A stretch of DNA of 64,000 nt from Dictyobacter aurantiacus (GCF_003967515.1 NZ_BIFQ01000002.1:1860001-1924000); one strand, 5' to 3'. Shown: positions 8,744 through 18,238, counted from the first letter of the stretch. Program-made: numbers and translations. Notes: generated by a model from the sequence alone, not told the origin.

Positions 8744-8803
8744 CTGAATGTTGGGAGAATAACAGAACCCATGTTTCATGTCAAGCAAAGAAAGGAGACC
8801 GAC

Positions 8804-9316
8804 ATGACGTTCATCATTCCGCGTTTTGATGAGGCTCTGGTGGTGAGGGAGGCTGACGTAGAGGTCCTTGGTCTGGCCCCACTTTCTACCCGTTTGCTGG
8901 CTGATAGTGACGCGACGGGAGGCGCGCTCAGTATCATGCGCACAACGATGGGAGCGGGTCTTGAAGGAGCCAGGCCGCACACGCATCACCAGTCAGCTGA
9001 ACTCTTCTACCTGCTGGATGGGCAGCTCCAACTGCTGGCAGGAGAGCAGGTCATCACTGCCAGCAAAGGAGATCTGGTGGTGATTCCACCCGATATGGCC
9101 CACGCGTTTGCGACTCCTGCTGGCCACGCTGCCGATTTCCTGATCGTCCAGGCTCCAGGGCTTCCTCGCTTCGAATACTTCCGGCTCGTCGAACGCCTGA
9201 AACGTGGAGAGGCAACGCTTTCGGAACTGCTGGCCTCTCAGGAGCTCTACGACAACCACTTCCTGAATAGTCCCGCATGGCAAGTTGTCCGAGAGTCGGC
9301 TCACCACCATGATTGA
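8804..9316 (+). CDS. Cupin domain-containing protein
   Basis: 170-residue single-domain cupin. PHTHHQSAELFYLLDGQLQLL is the first cupin motif with HxH...E metal ligands, and VVIPPDMAHAFATP is the second with its His, so a metal site is likely. Such proteins are dioxygenases, isomerases or ligand sensors; the sequence does not decide between them. ATG at 8804 has AGGAG 7 nt upstream; in-frame codons upstream overlap the promoter. It is divergent from a MarR gene and probably controlled by it. Confidence 0.83.
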   Translation: MTFIIPRFDEALVVREADVEVLGLAPLSTRLLADSDATGGALSIMRTTMGAGLEGARPHTHHQSAELFYLLDGQLQLLAGEQVITASKGDLVVIPPDMAHAFATPAGHAADFLIVQAPGLPRFEYFRLVERLKRGEATLSELLASQELYDNHFLNSPAWQVVRESAHHHD

Positions 9317-9374
9317 CACACCTCATAGCTAAAGCCCTGATTCTTACCCACATGTAACATTCGTAGAATGGCGT

Positions 9375-9422
9375 GCGTGATGCTTCTCCCCACGGGTCAA
9401 CCGAGGGATCCTTGCATCACGC
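9375..9422. terminator. Inverted repeat between convergent cupin and SDR genes
   Basis: GCGTGATGC at 9375-9383 pairs with GCATCACGC at 9414-9422 across a 30-nt loop. Its place between convergent genes suggests a transcription end, but the stem is short and no T-run follows. Confidence 0.3.
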
Positions 9423-9487
9423 GAATTGTTAGATGGAGAAGCATGGCAGGAAAATAACGTGGACAAAAACGGGGCAATCTTATAGCC

Positions 9488-10270
9488 TTAACCGCGACCT
9501 ATAAAAGGCATTCTGGTTGCCATCACGGTGACAAACGGGACATTGACATCGAGTGGCAGGCTCGCCATATAGAGCACCGTCCGCGCAACATGATCGGCAC
9601 TCATCGTTGGTTCGACAGCAACGGTGCCATTGGCCTGGAGCACCCCATCTTCCATGCTGGCTGTCATCTCGGTTGCCGCATTCCCAATGTCAATCTGCCC
9701 ACAGGTAATGTCAAATGGGCGACCATCCAACGCCGTTGATTTGGTGAGGCCGGTGATGGCATGTTTGGCCGCCGTATACGGGGCGGAATTGGGTCGAGGG
9801 GTATGCGCGGAAATCGACCCATTATTGATGATACGCCCACCGCGCGGATTTTGCTGCTTCATCATCCTGAAGGCATGCTGCGTGCAAAGGAATGTTCCCG
9901 TCACGCACGTATCCAGTACCCGGCACCACTGCTCATAGCTCAGTTCTTCAAGTGGGATGGAAGGGGCACCCACGCCTGCATTATTAAATAACACATCCAG
10001 CCGTCCGAACGTATCTTGCGTTGCTGCGAATAACGCCGATACCGCTTCAGGGTCGCTCACGTTGGTAGACATCACCAGCGTGCGCGACTTCGGCACCCCA
10101 GCTTCCTGAACCGTCTGCTCCAGGGGTTCGACTCGGCGGCCCGCGAGCACGACGGAATACCCGGCTTCTAAGAGCAGTAATGCCGTTCGTTTGCCAATAC
10201 CAGTTCCAGCACCAGTTATGAGAGCGATGCGACCCGTTCCATTCATATGTCTTTTTTCCTCGTGCGCCAT
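9488..10270 (-). CDS. SDR family oxidoreductase
   Basis: 260-residue NAD(P)-dependent dehydrogenase with TGAGTGIG (cofactor), NNAGVG, a serine in NNGSISAH and YTAAK (catalytic Tyr and Lys). The start at 10270 (MAHEEKRH) has AGGAG 6 nt upstream; the frame is open for 46 further codons upstream without family similarity. The C-terminus (PFVTVMATRMPFIGRG) replaces the usual DGG-type ending and matches SDRs annotated as glucose/ribitol-like or unassigned; the substrate is unknown. It is monocistronic, convergent with the cupin. Confidence 0.84.
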   Translation of the reverse strand: MAHEEKRHMNGTGRIALITGAGTGIGKRTALLLLEAGYSVVLAGRRVEPLEQTVQEAGVPKSRTLVMSTNVSDPEAVSALFAATQDTFGRLDVLFNNAGVGAPSIPLEELSYEQWCRVLDTCVTGTFLCTQHAFRMMKQQNPRGGRIINNGSISAHTPRPNSAPYTAAKHAITGLTKSTALDGRPFDITCGQIDIGNAATEMTASMEDGVLQANGTVAVEPTMSADHVARTVLYMASLPLDVNVPFVTVMATRMPFIGRG

Positions 10271-10492
10271 TCTACTCCTCCGATGTTCTATACGTGCCCT
10301 ACCTGCCCATCGACCAGCCGTACTTTGAATCCCTGGTGAAAAAAATATCTCTTTTATCAGAGTGGATGTCAAGTGTTTCCTGATTTTTACACCTATTGTA
10401 CGCTTCAAAAGGCGCGACCGTCCACCTTTAGTCCAATGGCAGAGAAAAGGGGGCGAATCTTTCCTCTGGCAGTTCCGTCTTTCAATGGAGTG

Positions 10493-10887
10493 CTAGTGGC
10501 CGGATTGCCAGCGGCTCAGTGGGGTGACCTGGATCTGCTTCGCCAGCCCATAGGCGGTTGAGAGATCGCTGTCGCTCTCCACAAATGCACGACCGATAAC
10601 GAGCACCGAATTGTGCGGAGAAGCAATCTGTGTTATCCCCTGCGCCCCGGCTCTTTTCCAGCCCGGCCCGCTCATGAGGTAACCGCCAGTCCTGGTTCCC
10701 GTGGTGCGTTTGCCGACGTAGGCAAAATTCGTGCCGTCCCAGGGATCAGTGAACTGCACGCTGTAGTACCGACCCGCCATGTCTGGCACGTGCAAAACCT
10801 GCGCCCCTTTAGAGAGGTTGAGTAAGCTGTCGATATAGAGCACATCGTTGGTTCCTGTTGCTAATACTGTTTTGGTGAACTTGCCAT
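10493..10887 (-). pseudogene. DUF1254 protein remnant, frameshifted and truncated
   Basis: An ATG at 10887 behind GGAGGAAAACC opens a frame that stops after 8 codons. A second frame of the same strand then carries about 120 residues that look like the middle of a DUF1254/DUF1214 protein: GTNDVLYIDSLLNLSKG, VLHVPDMAGRYYSVQF, NFAYVGKRTTGTRTGGYLMSGPGW, and a QIQVTPLSRW end. Intact relatives are some 400-480 residues with a C-terminal DUF1214 domain, which is absent here. Start lesion plus missing ends point to a decayed gene. An alternative is a short protein started at the GTG at 10843. Confidence 0.6.
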
Positions 10888-11101
10888 GGTTTTCCTCCTT
10901 GCGGATGCTTGTCTCCTTCCTGCTATTTTATCTTATGGACCTGTCCAGGCTCAAGAAAGCCTGTTTTTGAATAGGTGTTTGAAACGGTGCAGTGTCAGTT
11001 GTAGTGGCGCAAAGTTTCTGCCTACTCCCCAATGTACAAGCAGCAGAGATGATTCATAGAATAGGATTCCTCTGGAATCGCTAGAGACATGCACGGAATA
11101 A

Positions 11102-11133
11102 TATTCATGAATAAATGGAATAAATTCATGAAT
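11102..11133. promoter_or_regulatory. Two ATTCATGAAT palindromes, candidate LacI-type operators
   Basis: A perfect 12-bp palindrome TATTCATGAATA is at 11102-11113 and a second copy of its core, ATTCATGAAT, at 11124-11133 (22 bp apart, two helical turns). A third copy lies at 11375-11384, directly before the LacI gene. The group is about 280 bp upstream of the regulator start and could allow looping. Function is inferred from repetition and position. Confidence 0.5.
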
Positions 11134-11374
11134 ATAAAAGAAATGGAATTAGCTGGGAATGCCTCTCCAGTCTGTAATGAAGCCTGATACAAGTCAAGAT
11201 TATACATTGTTATGGGAGAGAGATTGCATAGAGCTGTGCGAAAAGCATACGAAGAGAGGGGCGTTCTCGATCAGTATGATCACGATATTGGCTCATTTTT
11301 TGAAAAAGAAAACGAATTCTATCGTTTTGGATGGTGAAGGCCTTGACTTTTGTTCCAGAAAAAGTTATAAATAA

Positions 11375-11384
11375 ATTCATGAAT
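11375..11384. promoter_or_regulatory. Third ATTCATGAAT palindrome, candidate autoregulatory operator
   Basis: The same 10-bp palindrome as at 11102-11133, 26 bp before the TTG start of the LacI regulator in an AT-rich promoter region. This suggests autoregulation, and perhaps control of the downstream sugar operon. Confidence 0.5.
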
Positions 11385-11410
11385 ATTTTAAAAGAGGGGA
11401 GTGGAGACAG

Positions 11411-12472
11411 TTGCCTACACAAGGACACGTAACGGTCAAAGATATTGCTCAGCATGCCTCAGTCTCAGTTGGGACGGTCTCGCGTGTTCTCAATCAGCGA
11501 GGGGGAATCAATACAGAACTTCGTGAAAGGGTGTTACGTGCCGCCGAGGAGTTAGGGTATCTTGGTATCGCGGGCCAGCCTGTTCGCCTGCGTATTACGT
11601 CGTCTCTCAAAGAAATCGTTTTCTTGCTGGCGGAGAATCGTAACGGGAGCTCGACGGATATCGATCCGTTCTGGTCTCAGATTTTGCATGGGGTGCAGCA
11701 AGAGGCAAGTAGATATGACATTAACGTACGCTATCTGGGCATAGGAACGGCCAATTCGACCCGGGACGCGCTGGAAAAATTGGAGGAGAGCGAGATACGC
11801 GCGGTATTGCTGGTGGGACCAAGTGAACCTGCGCTGATCGAGCAGCTCTATGAGGCCCGTTATCAGGTCGTTCTTGTTGATGCCTTCTCGCCGACAAGAC
11901 CCGTGAGCGCGCTGGTCTCTGACGGATATGGTGGAGCGTATGAAGCTGTTTCGTACCTTGTGAGCGAGCATCACCGTGATATTGCCTTTATCGGCGGGCC
12001 TCCCATCCATGGTATTCGCGGAAGCAATAGCCTTTATCCTATTGCTCAGCGTGCCAATGGATATCGCAGTGCCTTACTTGATGCGGGTATCCCTCTACGA
12101 GAAGAGTTGCAAGAAGGATGCAACCTGACGCCGGAAGGCGGTTATCAGGCATGTTTGCGTCTTCTGGACGCTGGCGTAGCATTTAGTGCGCTTTTTTGTG
12201 CGAACGATAAAACGGCGATAGGTGCCATCAAAGCCTTGCGCGAACGAGGCATCCGTATTCCTGAAGACTGTTCGATCATTGGTTTTGATGATATCGAGCT
12301 TGCTGAACACCTTGATCCGCCACTGACTACCGTGCGTGTAGCCAGGGAAGCCTTAGGAGCCACGGCTCTGAAAATGCTCATCACGCAGGTTGGAGAGGCA
12401 GATGGGATCAAAACGACAAACTTGATGCGTGTTGAACTGATCAAACGGCAGTCTGTCAGGCCACGTACGTAA
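11411..12472 (+). CDS. LacI family transcriptional regulator of a sugar ABC operon
   Basis: 353-residue repressor. The N-terminal helix-turn-helix reads VTVKDIAQHASVSVGTVSRVLN followed by a hinge (LGYLGIAG), and the periplasmic-binding-protein-like sensor domain ends with the family block IIGFDDIELAEHLDPPLTTVRV. The start is TTG with AGTGGAG upstream; no ATG or GTG lies nearer to the HTH. Directly upstream of a solute-binding protein, two permeases and a GH2 enzyme, so it is probably the local regulator responding to the imported oligosaccharide. ATTCATGAAT palindromes upstream are candidate binding sites. Confidence 0.9.
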   Translation: MPTQGHVTVKDIAQHASVSVGTVSRVLNQRGGINTELRERVLRAAEELGYLGIAGQPVRLRITSSLKEIVFLLAENRNGSSTDIDPFWSQILHGVQQEASRYDINVRYLGIGTANSTRDALEKLEESEIRAVLLVGPSEPALIEQLYEARYQVVLVDAFSPTRPVSALVSDGYGGAYEAVSYLVSEHHRDIAFIGGPPIHGIRGSNSLYPIAQRANGYRSALLDAGIPLREELQEGCNLTPEGGYQACLRLLDAGVAFSALFCANDKTAIGAIKALRERGIRIPEDCSIIGFDDIELAEHLDPPLTTVRVAREALGATALKMLITQVGEADGIKTTNLMRVELIKRQSVRPRT

Positions 12473-12769
12473 ACATATTTCTTGTCACCGCATAGATTCG
12501 GATAGAAGATAGCAACGCCCTTTCGGTAGAGCATGCTATCCTTAGATGTTTGCGCCCTGCGAAGGTGAATATGTTGGAAAAAGAGCATGTTGATCTTCAC
12601 AATGATCACGTGTCAGGTCCCCAAAGACAGGAAGGAGGTAGAACAGCGTAGACAATCGTGCTCTCTTCTTCTCAAGTGGTCATTCACTATATGCGATGTC
12701 GCACCATTGTTCTTTTAAGTGGTTTTGAACACATATGTTCAGTTATGAATAAGCGAAGGAGCGTTTTTC

Positions 12770-14194
12770 ATGTTCTTATTTCGCCGTCCTCAACAGGTCA
12801 ACGTGGATCAACTCGTCGAAGACTATACCACTCAAGGATTCTCCCGTCGTGTTTTTTTACAGCGTGCTACCGCCCTCGGACTGAGCTTCGGTTCTGCAAC
12901 GGCCTTGCTTGCCGCCTGCGGTGAACAGCCTGGCAGTTCGGCGAGTGGCAACTCGGCGAGTGGGGGAGGGGCCACCAATCTCAAACTCATCATGCACGTC
13001 AACGCACCTGCTGTACAGGCCATGCATGACCTCAATGATGCCTTCCACAAGAAATATCCTGATATCACTGTTAGCGTATCAACAGCGCCAACCGATACGT
13101 TTGCAACCCTCCAACAGACCAGGCTTGCGGCCAAAGACGTCGATATCATCGAGGTGACGTCATTTGTCGGAGCGCTCACATCCTATACCCCAGGGCTGGA
13201 GAAACCGGGTTGGGTGAAGCAGATTGAAGCAGGCAATTATGTCGACCTGACTGGTCAACCATTTGTGAAGAATTTCAGTCCAGACGCCATCAAGAATACC
13301 TCATCTTACAATGGAAAAGTCTATTCAATACCATCGGGCAGTGCCGCATTTACTGGCGTTTTTTACAGCAAGAGTATCTTCAGCAAGTATAATCTCCAGG
13401 TTCCTACTACCTGGAGCGAACTTATGGACATCTGCCAGCACTTGCAAGGGAAGGGTGTGACTCCATTTACCATTGGACAAAAGGACGGCTGGCCAGCTGG
13501 ACTCCCCAGCCAGGCTCTATTGTCAGCGATGTATCCTGATCTGCAGGCGTTCGACAAGGGGATGTGGACAAATAGCATGAAGTACACGGATCCCAGGTTT
13601 GTCCAGGTGTTACAACGCGCGCAGCAGATATGGTCGTATACCGAAAAAGGTTTTGGTGGGATCAGTTACGCGACAACTCCCGCTCGTTTTGTCGCTGGTA
13701 AGGCTGCTATGATGCCAGATGGAGTATGGACTGCGCCGTCGCTTCAACAGGCTGACTCAAGCTTTGAATTTGGCTATTTCCCGTTGCCCGGTAGTGATAC
13801 CGCCAGTGAAAATGACTTCCTGGCCGGGAAATATGATATCTCCTGGGCTGTTGCTTCCAGTTCAAAGAACCAGGATGCTGCCATGAAGTGGCTGGCATTT
13901 TATTCAGACCCGGCCAATTATAGCAAGTTTATCAATGCTGATGGCCTGGTACCGGCGCAGCCCAATACACAAACAACCCCATTCCTGCAATCCATTGCCA
14001 AATGGACCAATAGCATGCGTCTGTCACCGGATCAGGTGCTGCATAATAAGCAGCATGGTGGCAAGTACACAGATTTTGTTGGCATGAGTAGCGCCCCGTG
14101 CCCAACAGTGTATCTAGCCCCTCTGGGATCGATGGACAGTCCGCAATCCCTGGCACAGAAGATGGAGTCTGATTGGCTCGCAGCGAAATCGTAA
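12770..14194 (+). CDS. ABC transporter extracellular sugar-binding lipoprotein
   Basis: 474-residue solute-binding protein of the MalE/UgpB type. The N-terminus carries SRRVFLQ, a twin-arginine motif, and a lipobox LLAAC with Cys50 as lipidation site, so it is probably a Tat-exported, membrane-anchored lipoprotein. The mature part has the extracellular-binding-protein fold (FHKKYPDITVSV; VYSIPSGSAAFTGVFYSK; AAMMPDGVWTAPS). AAGGAG lies 9 nt before the ATG. It is the first gene of the importer cluster; a 22-bp hairpin after it probably sets its level above the permeases. Ligand is likely a mannose- or glucose-containing oligosaccharide, judging from the GH2 gene. Confidence 0.9.
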   Translation: MFLFRRPQQVNVDQLVEDYTTQGFSRRVFLQRATALGLSFGSATALLAACGEQPGSSASGNSASGGGATNLKLIMHVNAPAVQAMHDLNDAFHKKYPDITVSVSTAPTDTFATLQQTRLAAKDVDIIEVTSFVGALTSYTPGLEKPGWVKQIEAGNYVDLTGQPFVKNFSPDAIKNTSSYNGKVYSIPSGSAAFTGVFYSKSIFSKYNLQVPTTWSELMDICQHLQGKGVTPFTIGQKDGWPAGLPSQALLSAMYPDLQAFDKGMWTNSMKYTDPRFVQVLQRAQQIWSYTEKGFGGISYATTPARFVAGKAAMMPDGVWTAPSLQQADSSFEFGYFPLPGSDTASENDFLAGKYDISWAVASSSKNQDAAMKWLAFYSDPANYSKFINADGLVPAQPNTQTTPFLQSIAKWTNSMRLSPDQVLHNKQHGGKYTDFVGMSSAPCPTVYLAPLGSMDSPQSLAQKMESDWLAAKS

Positions 14195-14203
14195 GACAGG
14201 GTG

Positions 14204-14259
14204 GGAGAGCGGTGAGGTGAAAGAAGACCCTCGGCCTTTCTTTCACCTCACCGCTCTCC
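14204..14259 (+). terminator. 22-bp perfect hairpin between binding-protein and permease genes
   Basis: Arms 14204-14225 and 14238-14259 are perfectly complementary over 22 bp with a 12-nt loop, placed 10 nt after the binding-protein stop and 22 nt before the permease start. There is no T-run, so partial termination or mRNA 3'-end protection is more likely than a full stop, giving excess binding protein as in malE-malF. Confidence 0.65.
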
Positions 14260-14281
14260 TAACTTTAGAGGAGGTAATAGC

Positions 14282-15172
14282 ATGAATCCCTTTGGTGGTA
14301 AACGCACCTGGTGGGTCCCCTATCTCGGAATGCTCCCCGGTGTTGCCCTGTTTGTCTTATTCTCGCTGGGCCCATCTTTATCGACGGCCGTGCTCTCTCT
14401 GACCGATATTTCCGGGGTGCCAAACGTCCCCTGGCATTTTATCGGTTTACAAAACTACATCGAGTATTTCTCCTCTGGTTCGACCCGTGATAATCTGGCC
14501 GCGCTTGAGCGGACCATCATCTTTTGTGTGTCGGTGACGATTATCCAGAACACACTCGCATTGGGAGTGGCGATACTGCTGAACACCAAATTACCAGGGC
14601 ATACCTTCGTGCGTTCAGTCATCTTTATGCCGGTTGTCCTTGGTGTCACGGTTATCGGGCTGATCTGGTCCTTGATGTTTGACCCCACCGGTGGCCCGAT
14701 TGCCCTGCTGCTTGGTCATTTTGGCATTACGTCCTCCTTCTTTGGTGACAATACATTGGCCTTTCCGCTGGTGATTGGCGTCCAGATCTGGTCCGCATTG
14801 GGCTACTCGATGATTATCTTTCTGGCCGGTTTACAAACGGTTCCCCCGGAACTGGGAGAAGCCGCGGTTGTGGACGGAGCCAGCATCTGGCAACGTTTTC
14901 GCAATGTGACGTATCCGCTGCTTGCCCCCAGTGTCACGATCAATATGCTGTTGGGCATTATTGGTTCCCTGCAAACCTACCAGCTCATCTATGTCTTGAC
15001 TGGAGGGAATTTCAATACCAGCGTGTTGAGCTATCAGATTTTCTCGAATGGCTTTTCACAGACCCAGAGGCAAGGCTATGCTTCTGCTCTTGCGATGTTG
15101 CAATTTGTGCTGGTCGCGGCTGTGGCTTTGATCGCGCTGGCCTACTTCCGCCGGAAAGAGGTGCAACTATGA
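14282..15172 (+). CDS. Sugar ABC transporter permease, MalF/UgpA type
   Basis: 296-residue inner-membrane permease with six predicted helices. The cytoplasmic EAA loop is visible as LGEAAVVDGASIWQRFRNVTYPLL, the contact site for the ATPase. GAGGAGGT precedes the ATG. It ends in a 4-bp ATGA overlap with the second permease, so the two are translated together. No ATP-binding subunit is in the cluster, as is common for carbohydrate importers that share one MsiK-like ATPase. Confidence 0.92.
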   Translation: MNPFGGKRTWWVPYLGMLPGVALFVLFSLGPSLSTAVLSLTDISGVPNVPWHFIGLQNYIEYFSSGSTRDNLAALERTIIFCVSVTIIQNTLALGVAILLNTKLPGHTFVRSVIFMPVVLGVTVIGLIWSLMFDPTGGPIALLLGHFGITSSFFGDNTLAFPLVIGVQIWSALGYSMIIFLAGLQTVPPELGEAAVVDGASIWQRFRNVTYPLLAPSVTINMLLGIIGSLQTYQLIYVLTGGNFNTSVLSYQIFSNGFSQTQRQGYASALAMLQFVLVAAVALIALAYFRRKEVQL

Positions 15173-16086
15173 GATCGCTCGATTCTTCACCTGTTTCATT
15201 GGAATCTACGAGCCCGACCGCAGCGATGGCAACCCGTGTTCGGCGCCCGAAAACGCGCCATGTGCGCTCGCGCAAACGCATCGTCTTCTATCTTGTTGCC
15301 TATTTCATTATCGCGCTAGCGCTGTTGTTATACCTGTTTCCATTACTCTCACTGGTTAATGTTTCGCTCAAAACACCATCAGAATTTATCCTTGATCCGA
15401 CAGGGTTGGCAAAAGCGTTGCACTGGCAAAATTTTGTCAACGCCTGGTCGAAAGGGAATTTTGGCGCGACGATTCTCAATAGCCTGTTGTATACGGTTGT
15501 CGCAAGCATGCTCTCAACGGTACTGGCGGTTCTGCTTGCCTTCCCTATTGCCCGAGGATATATACGCGGTAGTCGTTACTGGTATGTTTTATTCATTCTA
15601 TCGCTGTTTATGCCTTCGGCGCTGATTCCACAGTTTCAGTTAATTGTACGCATCGGGCTCTATGACACACAGATTGGCTATATTCTGCTGAATGCCGCGA
15701 CACTCGGGGTGGGACCATTTTTGATCATCGGCTATCTGCGTTCGATGCCCAAAGACCTGGATGAAGCTGCGGCAATCGATGGGTGCGGCTATTTCCGCTA
15801 TGTGTTCACGATTGTTGTGCCACTGATCAAACCAGTGCTCGTCACCGCCTTCATTTTGCATGCGATCGGCGTCTGGAACGATATCATCGGTCCAACCATC
15901 TATCTCTCAAATGCGCAGTATAGCCCGGTAACACTGGGGCTCTTCAGTTTTTATGGACAATATGGCAATGAATGGGCGGAACTATCGGCTGCGACGTTGA
16001 TCGTTGCCTTGCCGCTGATTGTGCTCTATATCGCGCTCCAACGCTACTTTATCGAGGGCGCTATGGGTGGTTCTCTCAAAAGTTAG
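15169..16086 (+). CDS. Sugar ABC transporter permease, MalG/UgpE type
   Basis: 305-residue permease, partner of the gene just upstream. After a basic cytoplasmic N-terminus (RRPKTRHVRSRKR) come six hydrophobic helices; the EAA loop is LDEAAAIDGCGYFRYVFTIVVPLI. The ATG overlaps the upstream stop (ATGA), and AGAGGTG in the end of the upstream gene serves as ribosome site. Forms the transmembrane channel with the MalF-type protein. Confidence 0.92.
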   Translation: MRSLDSSPVSLESTSPTAAMATRVRRPKTRHVRSRKRIVFYLVAYFIIALALLLYLFPLLSLVNVSLKTPSEFILDPTGLAKALHWQNFVNAWSKGNFGATILNSLLYTVVASMLSTVLAVLLAFPIARGYIRGSRYWYVLFILSLFMPSALIPQFQLIVRIGLYDTQIGYILLNAATLGVGPFLIIGYLRSMPKDLDEAAAIDGCGYFRYVFTIVVPLIKPVLVTAFILHAIGVWNDIIGPTIYLSNAQYSPVTLGLFSFYGQYGNEWAELSAATLIVALPLIVLYIALQRYFIEGAMGGSLKS

Positions 16087-16115
16087 CTGGTTTCCTAGTG
16101 TAGAAAGAAGCTTTC

Positions 16116-18143
16116 GTGACAAAACAGATCTATGATTTACGACAATTATCCTGGACCCTTACTGGTTGGAATCCATTTGAATGGCGCTTGCCTCGCTCAG
16201 GGAACCCGGCGACTGGCCGTGATGCGTGTATTTCTCCGGTACCCGCGCAGGTGCCCGGTTCCGTTCAGATGGCCTTATTACAGTCCCAGATCATTCCTGA
16301 TTGGAATGTTGGGATGCAGGCACAGGCATGTGAATGGGTAGAAAATCGCCACTGGGTCTTTACAACGACCGTGCCGGCGGACTGGCTGCGGGGAAGGCAT
16401 GTGCGCCTGCGTGCGCTGGGTCTGGATCATTCCGGTTGGTTGCTGATCAATGGGCAAGAGGTGGGCACCTTTGCCAATGCATTTGTGCCGCATGTCTTTG
16501 ATCTCGATGCGTTCTTGCTGCCCAACGAAGAGGTGACCCTTAGCATTATCTTCGCCTGCCCCGCGCGCTGGCTCGGACAATTCGGCCTTACCCCGCAGAT
16601 GACCTCCTGGGAGCCACGTTTCAACTATACATGGGATTGGCTGCCGCGCCTGGTCCAGATCGGGATATGGGATGATCTTTGTCTTGAAGTCTTTGATGAG
16701 TACGAAATTGCTTCTTTCCATTGTACAACCAGCGTTGAAGAGAGCACCGATGCGACTGCGCCGTTGGGCGCTGTGCGCATCTGGGGAGAGATCACTGCTC
16801 CGCGCAATGCCTCCATACACATTACGCTTTCAGAGAAAGCGGATGGGAGCGCAGCCGAAAAAACGTGTCTGTATCAACAGCGGTATCGCGCCGAGGAGTT
16901 CGCTGCTGGTATCATGAAGACGCAGCTCCCTGTCAGGCTCTGGTACCCGAACGGGTCAGGGCAGCAACCGCTCTACACCGTAGCGATTGAACTTTTCAAT
17001 GAGAGCGGTGAGTGTGAAGAGCGTCTGGAGCGGCAGGTGGGCTTTAAGATCGTGAACTGGAGGCCCTGTGAAGGTTCAGTTGCCGATGCAGATCCCTGGC
17101 TCTGCGTCGTGAATCACCAGGACGTGTTTTTGCAGGGTATCAACTGGACGCCCATTCGACCCAACTTTGCCGATGTGACGCCTGATGAATACCGGCACAG
17201 GCTGCGCATCTATCGCGATATGGGCTGTAACCTTCTGCGCGTCTGGGGGGGAGCTTTTCTGGAAAAAAGCTGCTTTTATGAGCTCTGTGATGAGCTTGGT
17301 TTGCTGGTATGGCAAGAAATGCCATTGTCCTCATCTGGCGTTGACAATGCACCTCCGGAAGACGCCGCAAGTGTGCAGACGTTACAGACTATTTTGCTCT
17401 CCTATATCTCACGTCGTCAGCATCATGTGTCGTTATTGCTCTGGTGCGGTGGCAACGAATTGGAGGAAGCCGGAAGAACCGGAAAGCCGGTGAATATGAC
17501 GTCGCCGTTGATTCGCTCGTTGGGTCAGATTGTAGCTGTCGCTGATCCAGGCCGGCGTTTTCTGAGTTCCTCACCCAGTGGTCCACGTTTTTCGGCGGAC
17601 GAAGCACATATGGGCCAGGGATGCCACTGGGATACGCATGGACCCTGGACGGTTGAGGGTGACGTAGAAGGAGTATGGGCGCACTACTGGCAAACAGACG
17701 ATTCGTTGTTTCGCTCGGAGGTGGGTGCTCCCGGAGCCAGCTCTGTGGAGCTTCTGGCAAGCGTCGCAGGTCGTGGCGCGCTGCTTCCAGTTGATTGGGA
17801 CAATCCTCTCTGGCGCCGCACCAGCTGGTGGATCGAGCATCCTCAATTTGTAGAGGAATATGGGCGTGATCCCGAGACCATTGAGGAATATGTCAGCTGG
17901 AGTCAGCAGCGACAGGCGAAGGCCCTGGTGATTGCGGCCCGCGCCTGCAAGGGCCGCTTTCCACGTTGTGGCGGCTTTCTGGTCTGGATGGGACACGATG
18001 CCTTTCCTTGCGCGGCGAATACCTCTATCCTCGATTATGCTGGAGCGATGAAGCCAGCAGCGCATGAGCTAAGTACCATCTTCCATACCGATCCCCTCGC
18101 TCTTCGTGAGGAGCCTGCCGCCTCTGGCATAATTGCTGACTGA
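16116..18143 (+). CDS. Glycoside hydrolase family 2, beta-mannosidase-like
   Basis: 675-residue cytosolic exo-glycosidase. It has a jelly-roll sugar-binding domain (VRLRALGLDHSGWLLINGQEV), an immunoglobulin-like middle, and a TIM barrel starting near residue 340 (GINWTPIRPNF). The acid/base is Glu448 in CGGNE and the nucleophile Glu535 in RSEVG, both in the setting seen in beta-mannosidases (MRVWGGA-like motif present as LLRVWGGAFLE). Somewhat shorter than the usual ~800-residue enzymes. GTG start. Last gene of the importer operon: it would cleave the sugar brought in by the transporter. Beta-mannosidase rather than galactosidase or glucuronidase is inferred from motif style. Confidence 0.85.
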   Translation: MTKQIYDLRQLSWTLTGWNPFEWRLPRSGNPATGRDACISPVPAQVPGSVQMALLQSQIIPDWNVGMQAQACEWVENRHWVFTTTVPADWLRGRHVRLRALGLDHSGWLLINGQEVGTFANAFVPHVFDLDAFLLPNEEVTLSIIFACPARWLGQFGLTPQMTSWEPRFNYTWDWLPRLVQIGIWDDLCLEVFDEYEIASFHCTTSVEESTDATAPLGAVRIWGEITAPRNASIHITLSEKADGSAAEKTCLYQQRYRAEEFAAGIMKTQLPVRLWYPNGSGQQPLYTVAIELFNESGECEERLERQVGFKIVNWRPCEGSVADADPWLCVVNHQDVFLQGINWTPIRPNFADVTPDEYRHRLRIYRDMGCNLLRVWGGAFLEKSCFYELCDELGLLVWQEMPLSSSGVDNAPPEDAASVQTLQTILLSYISRRQHHVSLLLWCGGNELEEAGRTGKPVNMTSPLIRSLGQIVAVADPGRRFLSSSPSGPRFSADEAHMGQGCHWDTHGPWTVEGDVEGVWAHYWQTDDSLFRSEVGAPGASSVELLASVAGRGALLPVDWDNPLWRRTSWWIEHPQFVEEYGRDPETIEEYVSWSQQRQAKALVIAARACKGRFPRCGGFLVWMGHDAFPCAANTSILDYAGAMKPAAHELSTIFHTDPLALREEPAASGIIAD

Positions 18144-18172
18144 CGTACGCTTCCTCTTGTGATAAGACATGA

Positions 18173-18205
18173 GCCACGCCGGATTATTCAATAATCCGGC
18201 GTGGC
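18173..18205. terminator. 16-bp perfect hairpin between convergent genes
   Basis: GCCACGCCGGATTATT (18173-18188) and its exact complement (18190-18205) form a GC-rich stem in the 95-bp gap between the convergent GH2 and Tat-protein genes. It serves both strands as a likely terminator. Confidence 0.75.
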
Positions 18206-18238
18206 GTCACCACGACTGTCCTTTCTACCTCGGGATAG

